Notes under the pieces: generated by a model
Seen by the model: the letters and a program-made list of their open reading frames with translations, nothing else
The model's database searches: none
Told to the model about the DNA's origin: nothing
Assembly: GCA_050260675.1 (NCBI GenBank)
Contig: JBLNCN010000005.1
Location: forward strand, 310,001-374,000
From: JBBDIP01 sp050260675
GTDB lineage: Bacteria > Bacillota > Sulfobacillia > Fermentithermobacillales > Fermentithermobacillaceae
Reading direction: 5' to 3'
Length of the DNA: 64,000 bases
Program-made: the position numbers and the translations under genes
Part shown: piece by piece, positions 8,413 to 16,811 of the stretch
Numbering within the stretch: position 1 is the stretch's first letter
Layout: each line of letters begins with the position of its first letter

Positions 8413-9515
8413 CAGGGGAAATCCCTCCTGAATCTCGCGGGCTTTTTGGTCTTCGGCGGGTGGAGCCCCGGCGTGATCCGGTCCACTATCTGCCACACCG
8501 CTTCACCTATCTCGCTTTTGCCGTAGAGCACGACGGGCTTGCCCTCAAATACAGAGCGCTCGACGGCTTTCCGGTCCTCAGGCACTGAGCCCAGTACCTC
8601 CACTCCAAGGAACTCCTGCACTTTGGCCAAGGGCAGAAGTGAGTCTTTTGATACCCGGTTCAAAACCACCGCCAGAGACTCGCTGGGTATTCCGAGCCGC
8701 GCGAAAATGTCGAGCGCCAGCTTGCACTGCTTCAGGGTGGCCACGTCTTGGGTGACGACTAGGACAATCCGTGAGGCCGCATCTATGCACTCTCCCACAA
8801 CGGCGCTGGTGATGTCCGGAGGGGTGTCGATATAGACAAGCGCCCATCTCTTCGCCGCCAGAGATAACACGCTCTTTACGTGTTCAGTTGTCACGAGTTC
8901 CGATAGCTCGGGGCGCCTGGGGCTCGACACGACGGAGAGGCCGGACGGCGCGTGTCGTTGAGAGAACCGGTCCAATCCCTCTGGCCGCAGTTCCTGCAGC
9001 ACGGGCAAGATCTCGGTGAGGGTTGGCCCATCGAGGAGGTCGAGATGCACCGAAGCGTCACCGGAGTACAAGTCCAGGTCTAGAAGGCCAGCCATGCCCC
9101 CAGTTGCGATAGCGGCGGCGCACGCCAGATTGGTGGCTAAGAACGTCTTCCCAACTCCGCCTTTGGGACTCCAGACAACCACTGTACAGGGAGCTATGAC
9201 GTTGCCGGGTCCCGCGGAGCTGTCCGAAACCCCGCTGCCTCCGAAAACCCCTGCAATGTCGGCCGCATCCACCAGGACCACAGAGACATGAGGAAACGCG
9301 GCCTTGCATCTCGATATCCAACTCTCGAGGCTCTCGCCCCTCCCCTTCATACCCGGACCGACGGCCACGATATCGACCTTCATGCCCGACAGGACGTACT
9401 CGACCAGCGCCAGGTCGCGGAACGCCCCGACTACCCTTGCCTTCGGCCACCGCGCTTCTGCCGCCCTTTCGCATGTCGTGTCTCCGGCAATCAGCAGCGT
9501 CGGGCTATCAATCAT
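8409..9515 (-). CDS. tadZ: Tad pilus localisation ATPase, TadZ/CpaE family
   Basis: A 368-residue protein with an N-terminal response-regulator-like domain (about 1-110, without the phospho-acceptor pocket being evident) and a C-terminal ParA/MinD-type ATPase: deviant Walker A WSPKGGVGKT, LLDLDLYSG, and YIDTPPDIT. In Tad systems this protein places the pilus machinery in the cell. Two ATGs are possible; the one at 9515 overlaps the cpaB stop as ATGA and fits the coupling pattern of the operon, whereas 9527 is four codons longer. Confidence 0.85.
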   Translation of the reverse strand: MIDSPTLLIAGDTTCERAAEARWPKARVVGAFRDLALVEYVLSGMKVDIVAVGPGMKGRGESLESWISRCKAAFPHVSVVLVDAADIAGVFGGSGVSDSSAGPGNVIAPCTVVVWSPKGGVGKTFLATNLACAAAIATGGMAGLLDLDLYSGDASVHLDLLDGPTLTEILPVLQELRPEGLDRFSQRHAPSGLSVVSSPRRPELSELVTTEHVKSVLSLAAKRWALVYIDTPPDITSAVVGECIDAASRIVLVVTQDVATLKQCKLALDIFARLGIPSESLAVVLNRVSKDSLLPLAKVQEFLGVEVLGSVPEDRKAVERSVFEGKPVVLYGKSEIGEAVWQIVDRITPGLHPPKTKKPARFRRDFPW

Positions 9516-10189
9516 CTGGGCGGCCATACCTCTGCAACCGCCTTCTTTCCATCCGAGGCCAACCGGGGCACCAGCGTGAGGTACAGCGTATAGCTGTCGA
9601 GGTACTGGGCCAGCCGCTCGCAGTCCGCGGGCGCAGCCAGCACGAAGACCCCGAGCAGCTCATCGGACCTCTCATCCATGGTTACCTCGGCTATCATCAC
9701 ATCGGAGAGGGCTGTGAAGGCTGAGGTGGATTCATCGGAGAACATGCTGTGCGGCTCCTTGGGAACCACAATTATGTCCACCCGCTCACCCGGACGGATC
9801 AACCCTCCTAAGGCCCTGGAAGGCGGGATCGGAAGGAACATACCTCTCTTATCTGAAGGCAGGTCGTGTGACAAACCGGCTTCTCCCTCCTCATGAATTA
9901 CATGTCCTTGCATGACCACTTGCCCCGCAACCAGCCGCGTCCTCGTGCAGCGTCCGATTATGGAAGACGGGTCCCTTACCGCGCCTTGAGGGATAGCGTT
10001 GACCGGATAGTCCATAGGCGCGATGTCTCCAGGACCCAGGATCGCGTACTGCTCCGTATCCCGCAGTGCCACGACCACGTTTTCTGTCTTCACGTAGCCC
10101 CGAAGGAGCGAGTACGAAGACACAAAAGCGCAGAATCCGAGCAAAAGCGACATAAACAGGAGCCTGTGCCTGCGAAGCGCGGTCTTCAA
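9512..10189 (-). CDS. cpaB: Tad pilus assembly protein CpaB/RcpC (SAF domain)
   Basis: A 225-residue protein: one N-terminal membrane helix (LLFMSLLLGFCAFVSSYSLL), then a SAF domain (YAILGPGDIAPMDYP, RTRLVAGQVVMQGHV) and the C-terminal RcpC region (IRPGERVDIIVVP, ending near TLVPRLASDGK). It should be anchored outside the membrane and bind envelope polymer near the pilus exit. TTG 10189 has AGAGGTG six bases upstream; longer frames run into the leader. It is the first gene of the tad operon, behind a promoter at 10382-10411. Confidence 0.8.
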   Translation of the reverse strand: MKTALRRHRLLFMSLLLGFCAFVSSYSLLRGYVKTENVVVALRDTEQYAILGPGDIAPMDYPVNAIPQGAVRDPSSIIGRCTRTRLVAGQVVMQGHVIHEEGEAGLSHDLPSDKRGMFLPIPPSRALGGLIRPGERVDIIVVPKEPHSMFSDESTSAFTALSDVMIAEVTMDERSDELLGVFVLAAPADCERLAQYLDSYTLYLTLVPRLASDGKKAVAEVWPPR

Positions 10190-10227
10190 AGCGAGCACCT
10201 CTTTCGTGTGCACCTCGTTAGTATCTG

Positions 10228-10354
10228 GCCGTGTCCGGCTGGAAGGCCTGCAAAGGGCGCCGGTGGCAAGAGGCTGAACCCCGCGGGACGAGCGCTGCTC
10301 GCGTCTCCACCCCCTTTCGGGCTGCTGGCACTCGACCCACGAGCCGGACACGGC
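10228..10354 (-). ncRNA. Candidate structured leader RNA of the tad operon
   Basis: Between the predicted promoter and cpaB, two 13-base arms (10228-10240 and 10342-10354) are perfectly complementary and would close a helix around about 100 nt. Inside are smaller helices, including CCCGAAAGGG with a GNRA-type loop. The size and closing helix suggest a riboswitch or other cis-regulatory RNA, but it does not match the c-di-GMP-I, cobalamin or THF consensus as I remember them. No terminator T-run lies before cpaB. The class is unknown. Confidence 0.45.
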
Positions 10355-10381
10355 TACTGGTAAGACTTACCATGTGAAATC

Positions 10382-10411
10382 AGTCTACTGCGGTCTTCCA
10401 AATCCTGTCAA
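10382..10411 (-). promoter_or_regulatory. Predicted sigma-A promoter of the tad operon
   Basis: Minus-strand TTGACA (10406-10411), an 18-nt spacer and TAGACT (10382-10387). The -35 is a perfect consensus and the -10 has 4 of 6 bases. Transcription would begin near 10375 and give a leader of about 185 nt before cpaB. Confidence 0.55.
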
Positions 10412-10499
10412 CAGGATGTGACACGATTGCCACCCTATAGCAAAACCTGCCAGTTTGTGGTATCATGTGATTGCCGGTGGACACTAGGAGGTCCGATTG

Positions 10500-12077
10500 A
10501 TGTCGAAGAAACACTTCCTGGTTTTCGCCTTGCGCGCTGGCGTCTTCTTGTTGGTCTTGCTGTCTTTGCAGTCGCCGGCCAACTGCGCCGGAGATCCTCG
10601 GTACAACGACATCCGGGGACACTGGGCCGAGCAGTATATCAGAGTGCTGTGGGAGGAGTCCGTGACGGACGGGTATCTCCCGTCTGTCGACTCACCTACT
10701 GCCAAGTACAGGCCTGACGACTTCACGACGAGGGCACAGCTAGCGGTCCTTTTGTTCAAGGTTTTTGGCCTGTCGCCCGCGTATCCTCGGGACCCCACCT
10801 ATCCGGATGTGCCCCCCCATTACCACCTCTTCTGGAACAAGCCCGCCTGGCACCTGATTGAGGGGGCCTACGCCGGCGGGATCATGTTCGTACCGCCCGG
10901 GCACTACTTCAGACCCGATGATTACATCACAAGGGAGGACGCGGTGGAGCTCCTGATACTATCCCTCGGGCTAGCCGAGTACGCGAACTCCGTCTCTCCC
11001 TCAGAGCAGCAGGCCATACTGCGCACGTTCTGGGATTACCGTTCCGTGTCTGAGGCGAGGCGGGCGTCCATGGCGTGCGCGATCCGCCTAGGTATCATAA
11101 AAGGCTACGATGACGGTTCGATCGGCCCTTCCCTACGTATGGAAAGGGGAGAAGCCGCCACTGTAGTCGCGCGCTCGTGCCTGATAAGGATGAACGCTAG
11201 GAAAGCAGAGTTCTCCCCGGACGGCGACGGAGTGGACGATATGGTGACGTTCGACCTATCCTTCCTTCATAACCGCGGGATCGCTTCCTGGCAGGCGGCC
11301 ATCGAGGATAGCTCTGGTAACATCGTCCGGTATCTGGGCTCACCCGGAACGAAGGGGCAACCGCCGCCAACCCTGCAGTGGGACGGCAGGACCGCAGCGG
11401 GGTCTGAGGCTCCCAGCGGCACCTACTACTACCAGGCGCTTGTCACGGATAAGTCGGATCGCCAGCATGTGTCGGTTCGTAGGCCGCTGCAACTGACTCG
11501 ACACACCCTAGAAGCTCAACTAATCCCGACTCTGTGCTATGACGGGCAGACCCTCACGGTGACAGCGGTCACTGGGCCTGCCGCGGAAACCGTGACCGCC
11601 ACCTTCGCCGACGGGGTGAAGCGATACATGTCCCCGTCGTCCAAGAAGACTCACTGGCAGGTCGCTATGACTGTGGGCCCTTTCCTGCCCCTGGGCGCTC
11701 AGACCGTGATTGTCTCGGCCACATGGAGCGATGCGAGCCGTTCTGCTTCGCTCTCCTTCCAGAGGGCTGTGGAGATGTGGGTGGACCCATGGATCGATCC
11801 CAACCCCGCTTCGTGGGGGCAACTCCTCACGTTGTGGTGCCGGACGCCTTCCTCGGTCCAGACCGCTGAGGTCACCCTGTTTGGCGAGAAACTTGTGATG
11901 CAAAAGGTTGGCACCGGACTCTGGAAGGGAACGTCGCGTGTGCCGTGGGGAGTCCAACCTGCCCAATACCCGGCCCGGTTCACCGTGAGGTCTCCGGTAT
12001 CGGGGATGAGCGCCGATGTCCTTCTGACAGTGAACGGTCCAGACACTTCAGGGCTGGCGTATGTCCTTACGAAGTAG
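10500..12077 (+). CDS. S-layer homology (SLH) surface protein with Ig-like C-terminus
   Basis: A 525-residue secreted protein. The signal peptide ends around ANCAG (residue 28). Three SLH repeats follow: YNDIRGHWAEQYIRVL (about 32-95), a second about 95-160 (YPDVPPHYHLFWNKP, ITREDAVELLI) and a third about 165-230 (MACAIRLGIIKGYDDGSIGP, ERGEAATVVAR). From about 235 there is a FlgD-like Ig module (FSPDGDGVDDMVTF, WDGRTAAGSEAPSGTYYYQA) and two more beta-rich domains. SLH repeats bind secondary cell-wall polymer, so it should sit on the cell surface. ATG 10500 is chosen because AGGAGG lies 8 bases upstream; TTG 10497 would be too close. Confidence 0.85.
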   Translation: MSKKHFLVFALRAGVFLLVLLSLQSPANCAGDPRYNDIRGHWAEQYIRVLWEESVTDGYLPSVDSPTAKYRPDDFTTRAQLAVLLFKVFGLSPAYPRDPTYPDVPPHYHLFWNKPAWHLIEGAYAGGIMFVPPGHYFRPDDYITREDAVELLILSLGLAEYANSVSPSEQQAILRTFWDYRSVSEARRASMACAIRLGIIKGYDDGSIGPSLRMERGEAATVVARSCLIRMNARKAEFSPDGDGVDDMVTFDLSFLHNRGIASWQAAIEDSSGNIVRYLGSPGTKGQPPPTLQWDGRTAAGSEAPSGTYYYQALVTDKSDRQHVSVRRPLQLTRHTLEAQLIPTLCYDGQTLTVTAVTGPAAETVTATFADGVKRYMSPSSKKTHWQVAMTVGPFLPLGAQTVIVSATWSDASRSASLSFQRAVEMWVDPWIDPNPASWGQLLTLWCRTPSSVQTAEVTLFGEKLVMQKVGTGLWKGTSRVPWGVQPAQYPARFTVRSPVSGMSADVLLTVNGPDTSGLAYVLTK

Positions 12078-12935
12078 GGGTTGGTCTATCTCGGATGTTG
12101 CGCTGACAGCCTTCACCATGTCCCGGTAGGGGACAGAGAGGGAGCAATCGTCGACGGGCCTGGACAAGAGAGCCTCCTGGTAGTAGCGGCCGGCTTCGGC
12201 GCTATCGCCTTTGGCTTCGGATGCCCTTCCGGCCCAGTACAGCGCATCCGGGTGGGACGGAGACAGCCTGAGAGCACCCCGGGACTCGCGACCGGCGGCG
12301 TCGGTATCGCCCATCGCCAGGTACAGTTCGGTAAGCCCAACCCGCGGTTCAGGGGAGGATGGCACGTGTTCGGCCGCGCGCTGGTACGCTGCGGCAGCGC
12401 CGGTCATCTCCCCTCTGGCCTTCAGTGCTTGGGCTAAAGCAAGGTCAGCCAGCGGGCGCAAGGTTGCAGAACCCGATTGCCCGGCGCAGACGGCGGCTGT
12501 CACTGCCTCGTCATACCTGCCAAGCCGGGTAAGGACTCGAGACAGCAGTGCCCAAATGAAGGGGTCGTCTGGCCGCTTTGTCCTGGCTTCTTCCAGGATA
12601 CGCGCGGCGTCGGCGTAGTCGCCTTCGCCATAGGAGAGGCTGGCCAGTGCGCACATACCGTCTACGGTCGCTCTCTTGGTGTCCACAGCCTTTCTGTATC
12701 TGGCCCTGGCTTTCGAGTAGTCGTGGAACACGTGGCGGTCGAGGAACCCCAGGTGCTCGTAAAGTATCTCCGGGGCTAAGAACCAACCTGCCAGGACCCA
12801 GGCCAGAGAAAGCCCGACTGCCAACCGGCCGTCCAGGAGGCCAGCGACCCAAAGACCGGCGCTCACCAACAGGACCAACACCAAGACGACGTTCCACCAG
12901 TGCCTCGCCGAAAAACCAAGCGGTTCCCTTGTCAT
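12048..12935 (-). CDS. TPR-repeat membrane protein
   Basis: A 295-residue protein. Two membrane helices occupy residues 14-55 (VVLVLVLLVSAGLWVAGLL; VGLSLAWVLAGWFLAP), followed by about five tetratricopeptide repeats (for example YGEGDYADAARILEEA, TRLGRYDEAVTAA, LAMGDTDAAGRESRGAL, EAKGDSAEAGRYYQEAL). TPRs are protein-binding scaffolds; the partner is unknown. Its 3' end overlaps the convergent SLH gene by 30 bases. It may serve the neighbouring envelope or pilus genes, but that is inference only. Confidence 0.75.
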   Translation of the reverse strand: MTREPLGFSARHWWNVVLVLVLLVSAGLWVAGLLDGRLAVGLSLAWVLAGWFLAPEILYEHLGFLDRHVFHDYSKARARYRKAVDTKRATVDGMCALASLSYGEGDYADAARILEEARTKRPDDPFIWALLSRVLTRLGRYDEAVTAAVCAGQSGSATLRPLADLALAQALKARGEMTGAAAAYQRAAEHVPSSPEPRVGLTELYLAMGDTDAAGRESRGALRLSPSHPDALYWAGRASEAKGDSAEAGRYYQEALLSRPVDDCSLSVPYRDMVKAVSATSEIDQPLLRKDIRQP

Positions 12936-12973
12936 CTTCGTCCCCCTCGGGCTTTAGTATGGCCAGTCTGCTA

Positions 12974-13015
12974 GGCTCTTTGTGCGGGGCTCTTTGTGCG
13001 GGGCTCTTTGTGCAG
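12974..13015. repeat. 14-bp tandem repeat, three copies
   Basis: The unit GGCTCTTTGTGCGG is repeated three times head to tail (the last copy ends CAG). It lies in the upstream region of the TPR gene, between its start and the thrC terminator. Copy number probably varies between strains by slippage. Confidence 0.8.
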
Positions 13016-13019
13016 GCGG

Positions 13020-13063
13020 AAAACAAGAACCGGGCCCCCGCCACGCAGGTGTAGGGGCCCGGT
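13020..13063 (-). terminator. Rho-independent terminator after thrC
   Basis: A 10-bp GC stem (ACCGGGCCCC / GGGGCCCGGT, 13029-13063) is followed on the minus strand by TCTTGTTTT. It lies 60 bases after the thrC stop and ends the long minus-strand cluster. Confidence 0.8.
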
Positions 13064-13122
13064 CCCGATTCTCAGGTTGCCTACTGGTAACCTTACTCTA
13101 GCTTGCTGGACCGGACTGAATA

Positions 13123-14328
13123 TTACTGGACCAGACTGCCGGTCCCAAGGTTGACAGCCTTTTCGGTAAGGAGCTCGGTGTACTTCATACCTGCTCCGGT
13201 ATTGAGCACTAGCACCGAGTCGCCGGCGCCGACCAAGCCCTGCTCTCTGATCCTCTTCGCGCCAAGCACTGCTGCGGCGCCCTCGGGGCAGATAAGGGCT
13301 CCCTCGGTCTTGGACAGCTGCTTCCAGGTAACCAGGATCTCGTCATCGGGTACCGCCAAGCAGGTGCCGCCTGACTCGCGGACTGCTTCCAGCACCAGGA
13401 AGTCTCCCAAAGCCGCTGGAACTCTGATCCCTTCCGCGACCGTGTGAGCTCCCTGGAAGAACTCGGCCTTGTCTTTGCCTTCCTTGTACGCGCGGACTAT
13501 AGGCGCGCAGCCTTCGGACTGCACGCACACCATCTTGGGAAGGGGTCCGGTCAGCCAGCCGAGTTCCTGCAGCTCCTTGAACGCTTTCCACATCCCGATG
13601 AGGCCCACTCCGCCGCCCGTCGGGTATATGATGGCAGCGGGCATCCTGCCCGAGAACTGCTCCCAGATCTCAAGCCCCATGGTCTTCTTGCCCTCTATGC
13701 GGTAGGGCTCCTTGAGGGTGGCCGCTTCGAACCAGCCGTTCTTGGCCGCTGCCTCTTTGATGACGCGTCCCGCGTCGGAAATGAGTCCCTTGACCAAGTA
13801 GGTATCTGCGCCGTAAGCCATGCACTCAGCTTGGGTGGTGAGGGGAGCATCCTCCGGCATGGCAACTACCATTCTCAGCCCTACGCGAGTGCAATAGGCG
13901 GCCCATGCGGCTCCAGCGTTCCCGTTTGTGGGCATCGCGACGGTCTTGACCCCGAGTTCCTTCGCCCTGGAGACGCCGACAGCGGCTCCGCGGGCCTTGA
14001 ACGTCCCGGTGGGGTTGAACCCTTCATCCTTTATCCACAGCTCTTTGAGCCCGTACTCATGGGCCAACTTGGGCACCTGAAAAACAGGGGTGCCTCCCTC
14101 GCCCAGGGTAACCCTGTTCTTGGGGTCGACCACAGGCAGGAGTTCCTCGTAACGCCAAAGGCCTTCGGGTCTCTCCCCGAAAACCTTTGCGTCTACTTCC
14201 TTAGCCATCTTCGCGAGGTCGTACCTGACCAGATACGGAGTGCCGCACTCGCACAGGTTGTGCAGCTTCGACGGGTCCGCCTTCTTGTGGCATTTTGGAC
14301 ATTCAAGTTCCTTCAGATATGTAGCCAA
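13123..14328 (-). CDS. thrC: Threonine synthase
   Basis: A 401-residue, PLP-dependent enzyme that converts O-phosphohomoserine to threonine. The N-terminus has a zinc-ribbon-like CPKC...CECG seen in one branch of threonine synthases. GTFKARG holds the Lys that binds PLP, PTNGNAGAAWAAY is the phosphate/substrate loop, and PTGGGVGLIG is the PLP-phosphate glycine loop. TTG 14328 is chosen since GGAAAGAGGG lies 7 bases upstream; ATG 14349 is possible and adds 7 residues. It follows rbgA in the minus-strand cluster and ends at a strong terminator. No other threonine pathway gene is near. Confidence 0.88.
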   Translation of the reverse strand: MATYLKELECPKCHKKADPSKLHNLCECGTPYLVRYDLAKMAKEVDAKVFGERPEGLWRYEELLPVVDPKNRVTLGEGGTPVFQVPKLAHEYGLKELWIKDEGFNPTGTFKARGAAVGVSRAKELGVKTVAMPTNGNAGAAWAAYCTRVGLRMVVAMPEDAPLTTQAECMAYGADTYLVKGLISDAGRVIKEAAAKNGWFEAATLKEPYRIEGKKTMGLEIWEQFSGRMPAAIIYPTGGGVGLIGMWKAFKELQELGWLTGPLPKMVCVQSEGCAPIVRAYKEGKDKAEFFQGAHTVAEGIRVPAALGDFLVLEAVRESGGTCLAVPDDEILVTWKQLSKTEGALICPEGAAAVLGAKRIREQGLVGAGDSVLVLNTGAGMKYTELLTEKAVNLGTGSLVQ

Positions 14329-14356
14329 CGCCGTACCCTCTTTCCTCATGAAGTGA

Positions 14357-15235
14357 TTACTCTTCTTTCGCTATTGAGACCGGCGGCTCCTCCAGGCTAA
14401 GCCTGCCGAGCTTCCCTTCCCGAAATGCATGGATGAACGCCTTGCACGCCCGGTCCAGGTCCACTACCCCTCCGGTCCGGAGGAAACCCCGCTGCCTACC
14501 GAATTCCGTGATGAGCCCAAGGCGTGGGTTCTCATCATGCTCCTCCACTTCCCTGCCCTGCGCAATCAGAACCTTGTCCGCGAGCCACATGGCTAGATCG
14601 CCCGCGTCGTAACGGGTCTCGGGCAGGGCCCATACTGCAGCCAGTTTAAGGCTTGCCTCACCCTTGACTTGCGATGTCTCGACCACTCCTGGGGTATCCA
14701 GCACCTCCAGGAAGCCTCGTCCCCGGAGCCAGTGGCTTCCCCGGGTTAGTCCCGGTTTGGCTCCGAACGGCGCCTTCTGGGTACCTAGGAGCCGGTTCGC
14801 CAGAGACGATTTTCCGACGTTGGGCGGCCCGAACAGCATGAGACGCAGTGGCCGCTCACTCGTGCCTTCCGGCCTTCTTTGGTTCAGGTCGTCCCGCCGG
14901 CGCCTTAAATACCCGAGCAGAGAGTCGATGCCGTCTCCGGTACTGCAGTCCACCGCGAACGCCGGCATATCGCGCCTCCGGAAGTGCTCGAGCCAGGCTT
15001 CGGTTACACGGGGATCCGCAAGGTCGGGTTTCGCGAGAACGTAGACACGCTTGGTCCTGGCGAGGAACGGGCCCGCGAGTTTGACCGAGGTCGCGGGTAT
15101 CCGCGCGTCGCACAGGAAAAGAAACACATCCACCAGGTCCAGAGTCCTACGACTCGGGAGACCAGGGTGGATGGGTCTTCTCTCGCCCTTTGACCGGGCC
15201 TTTACTTTAGGAACCCTGCTGTTTTCAGGGGCCAT
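14357..15235 (-). CDS. rbgA: Ribosome biogenesis GTPase, RbgA/YlqF family (divergent)
   Basis: A 292-residue, circularly permuted GTPase: G4 first (LAKPDL in place of NKxD), then G1 GPPNVGKSS, G2 region KPGLTRGSHWL, G3 LDTPGVV. The C-terminal helical domain includes ETRYDAGDLAMWLAD and ACKAFIHAFREGKLG. RbgA matures the large ribosomal subunit. The usual N-terminal FPGHM motif is not seen; IHPGLPSRRT stands there instead. It overlaps lepB by 34 bases; no better start was found downstream. The position between lepB and the rest of the cluster is normal for Firmicutes. Confidence 0.85.
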   Translation of the reverse strand: MAPENSRVPKVKARSKGERRPIHPGLPSRRTLDLVDVFLFLCDARIPATSVKLAGPFLARTKRVYVLAKPDLADPRVTEAWLEHFRRRDMPAFAVDCSTGDGIDSLLGYLRRRRDDLNQRRPEGTSERPLRLMLFGPPNVGKSSLANRLLGTQKAPFGAKPGLTRGSHWLRGRGFLEVLDTPGVVETSQVKGEASLKLAAVWALPETRYDAGDLAMWLADKVLIAQGREVEEHDENPRLGLITEFGRQRGFLRTGGVVDLDRACKAFIHAFREGKLGRLSLEEPPVSIAKEE

Positions 15236-15708
15236 ACCCTGAACACGGCCTTTCCGCGGACAAGGCTAAGTTTCACCGGACCGAACGCCCGGGAATCCTC
15301 GCTGTTAGCCCGGTTGTCGCCCATGACGAAAACACTCCCCGCCGGCACGACCTGCGGACTCATGTTGTAGAGGCCCGGGAACTGGACAAAAGGCTCCGAC
15401 ACCTGCTGCCCGTTGATGTACACCCGTCCCATTCGCATCTCAACGGTGTCGCCCGGTATGGCGACGACTCGCTTAACGTAGTCCTTCTCCGGATTGAGCG
15501 GGTACCTGAACATGACGATATCGCCGCGCTTGGGCTGGCCGAAGCGGTATGCAAGTTTCGAGATGAAAAGCCGCTCGCCGGTCCAAAGCGTAGGTTCCAT
15601 GGAGGGCCCGTTCACTACGTACGGCTCAATGATGAACCCTCTGACCAGCACCGCGATAACGAGTGCGGCGACGACCGTCTCTAGTATGTCACGGACAGTC
15701 CTGTCCAT
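15202..15708 (-). CDS. lepB: Signal peptidase I
   Basis: A 168-residue serine protease that removes Sec/Tat signal peptides outside the membrane. One N-terminal membrane helix (about 10-28) is followed by the catalytic Ser36 in GPSMEPTL, the general-base Lys79 in YVKRVVAIPGD, and the box GDNRANSEDSRAFGPV. The size is that of the short Gram-positive SipS type. It lies 3 bases after the rplS stop and overlaps the next gene, rbgA. Confidence 0.93.
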   Translation of the reverse strand: MDRTVRDILETVVAALVIAVLVRGFIIEPYVVNGPSMEPTLWTGERLFISKLAYRFGQPKRGDIVMFRYPLNPEKDYVKRVVAIPGDTVEMRMGRVYINGQQVSEPFVQFPGLYNMSPQVVPAGSVFVMGDNRANSEDSRAFGPVKLSLVRGKAVFRVWPLKTAGFLK

Positions 15709-15711
15709 GAT

Positions 15712-16056
15712 CTAGCGCTTCTGCTCAGCGATCCTTGCCGACTTGCCCGACAGTCCCCGCAGGTAGAACAGTTTTGCGCGACGAACCCGTCCTCTGCGCA
15801 CGACCTCAATGTGGTCGATCCTCGGCGAATGCACCGGGAAAGTCCTCTCCACGCCGATACCGTAGGAGACACGCCTTACAGTGAAGGTCTCCCTGGCTCC
15901 GCCCCTCTGGCGGCCTATCACGGTACCCTCGTAGACCTGAATCCTCTCGCGCCCGCCCTCAACCACTTTGTAAAAGACCTTGACGCGGTCCCCCGGGCCG
16001 AAGGTAGGGATGTCCTTCTTCATTTGCGCTTCTTCCAGTAGTTTCAGAACGTCCAC
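15712..16056 (-). CDS. rplS: Ribosomal protein L19
   Basis: A 114-residue protein, typical for bL19: FGPGDRVKVFYKV, GTVIGRQRGGARETFTVRR, and GVERTFPVHSPRIDHIEV. It sits at the 30S-50S interface. The GTG at 16056 is preferred because AAGGAG lies 8 bases upstream (inside the trmD end); GTG 16065 forms a GTGA overlap with the trmD stop and is the alternative. The order trmD-rplS-lepB is as in most Firmicutes. Confidence 0.95.
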   Translation of the reverse strand: MDVLKLLEEAQMKKDIPTFGPGDRVKVFYKVVEGGRERIQVYEGTVIGRQRGGARETFTVRRVSYGIGVERTFPVHSPRIDHIEVVRRGRVRRAKLFYLRGLSGKSARIAEQKR

Positions 16057-16061
16057 AGATA

Positions 16062-16811
16062 TCACTCCTTAACCGACGTAGCCTCTTCTTCAATGACCTC
16101 GCGAAGAGCCAGTCTATCTTCAAACGTAAGCGTCGCGGACCGGAGCAGATCGGGCCTTCTCCTGTACGTTCTCCGCAAGGCTTCTTTGCGTCTCCAGCGG
16201 TACACCGACGCGTGGTCCCCTACCAGGAGCGCTTGAGGTACCGGCATGTCCCGGAAAACCGACGGCCTGGTATACTGAGGCCCTTCCAGGAGCCCGTCCG
16301 AGAACGAATCTCTGTGAGCCGATGCGTCGTCGCCCAATACGCCGGGAAGAAATCTGGACACGGCGTCCATCACAGCCATGGCCGCGATCTCCCCACCTGT
16401 TAGAACGAAATCGCCGATGGAGAGTTCCAAGTCGGCGGCAGCCCTTATCCTCTCGTCAAAGCCCTCGTAATGACCTGCTACCAGGCAGACCTCTTCGCGC
16501 CTGGCCAGCTCTTTCGCAAGGCCGGAGTCAAAGGTCTTGCCTTGCGGCGAGAGCAACACCACGAAAGGCTCTCTGCAGGCCCTCTCCTTCACCCAGTCTA
16601 GCGCCGCGTATACGGGTTCGGGCTTGAGGACCATCCCAGGACCTCCACCGTAGGGGTAGTCGTCCACGGTATGGTGAGCATCAGTCGCGAAGTCTCTCGG
16701 GTCCACTAGTTCCACTGCCACAAGCCCCTCCGCCTGAGCTCTTTTCAATATGCTTGAGCCCAAGACGCCCGCGAACATGCCTGGGAACAGAGTCACGACG
16801 TAGAACTTCAC
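16062..16811 (-). CDS. trmD: tRNA (guanine-N1)-methyltransferase
   Basis: A 249-residue SPOUT-fold enzyme that methylates G37 of tRNAs using SAM. Visible: VVTLFPGMFAG at the start, HHTVDDYPYGGGPGMVLKPEP, LLSPQGKTFD, LVAGHYEGFDERI, and the trefoil-knot stretch IGDFVLTGGEIAAM. The GTG start overlaps the ylqD stop by 4 bases. In most bacteria rimM lies directly upstream; here ylqD does and rimM is missing. Confidence 0.95.
   Translation of the reverse strand: MKFYVVTLFPGMFAGVLGSSILKRAQAEGLVAVELVDPRDFATDAHHTVDDYPYGGGPGMVLKPEPVYAALDWVKERACREPFVVLLSPQGKTFDSGLAKELARREEVCLVAGHYEGFDERIRAAADLELSIGDFVLTGGEIAAMAVMDAVSRFLPGVLGDDASAHRDSFSDGLLEGPQYTRPSVFRDMPVPQALLVGDHASVYRWRRKEALRRTYRRRPDLLRSATLTFEDRLALREVIEEEATSVKE

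Noticed and set aside
10228..10354. c-di-GMP-I or cobalamin riboswitch
   Set aside because: A CGAAAG-type loop and a GGAGACGC stretch look alike at first, but the conserved GCAAACC and GGUAG..GGGGUUACC parts of GEMM-I and the cobalamin B12 box are not there.
13444..14400. Long plus-strand frame opposite thrC (about 318 codons)
   Set aside because: thrC on the minus strand is clearly real, and this frame has no domain and no start signal.
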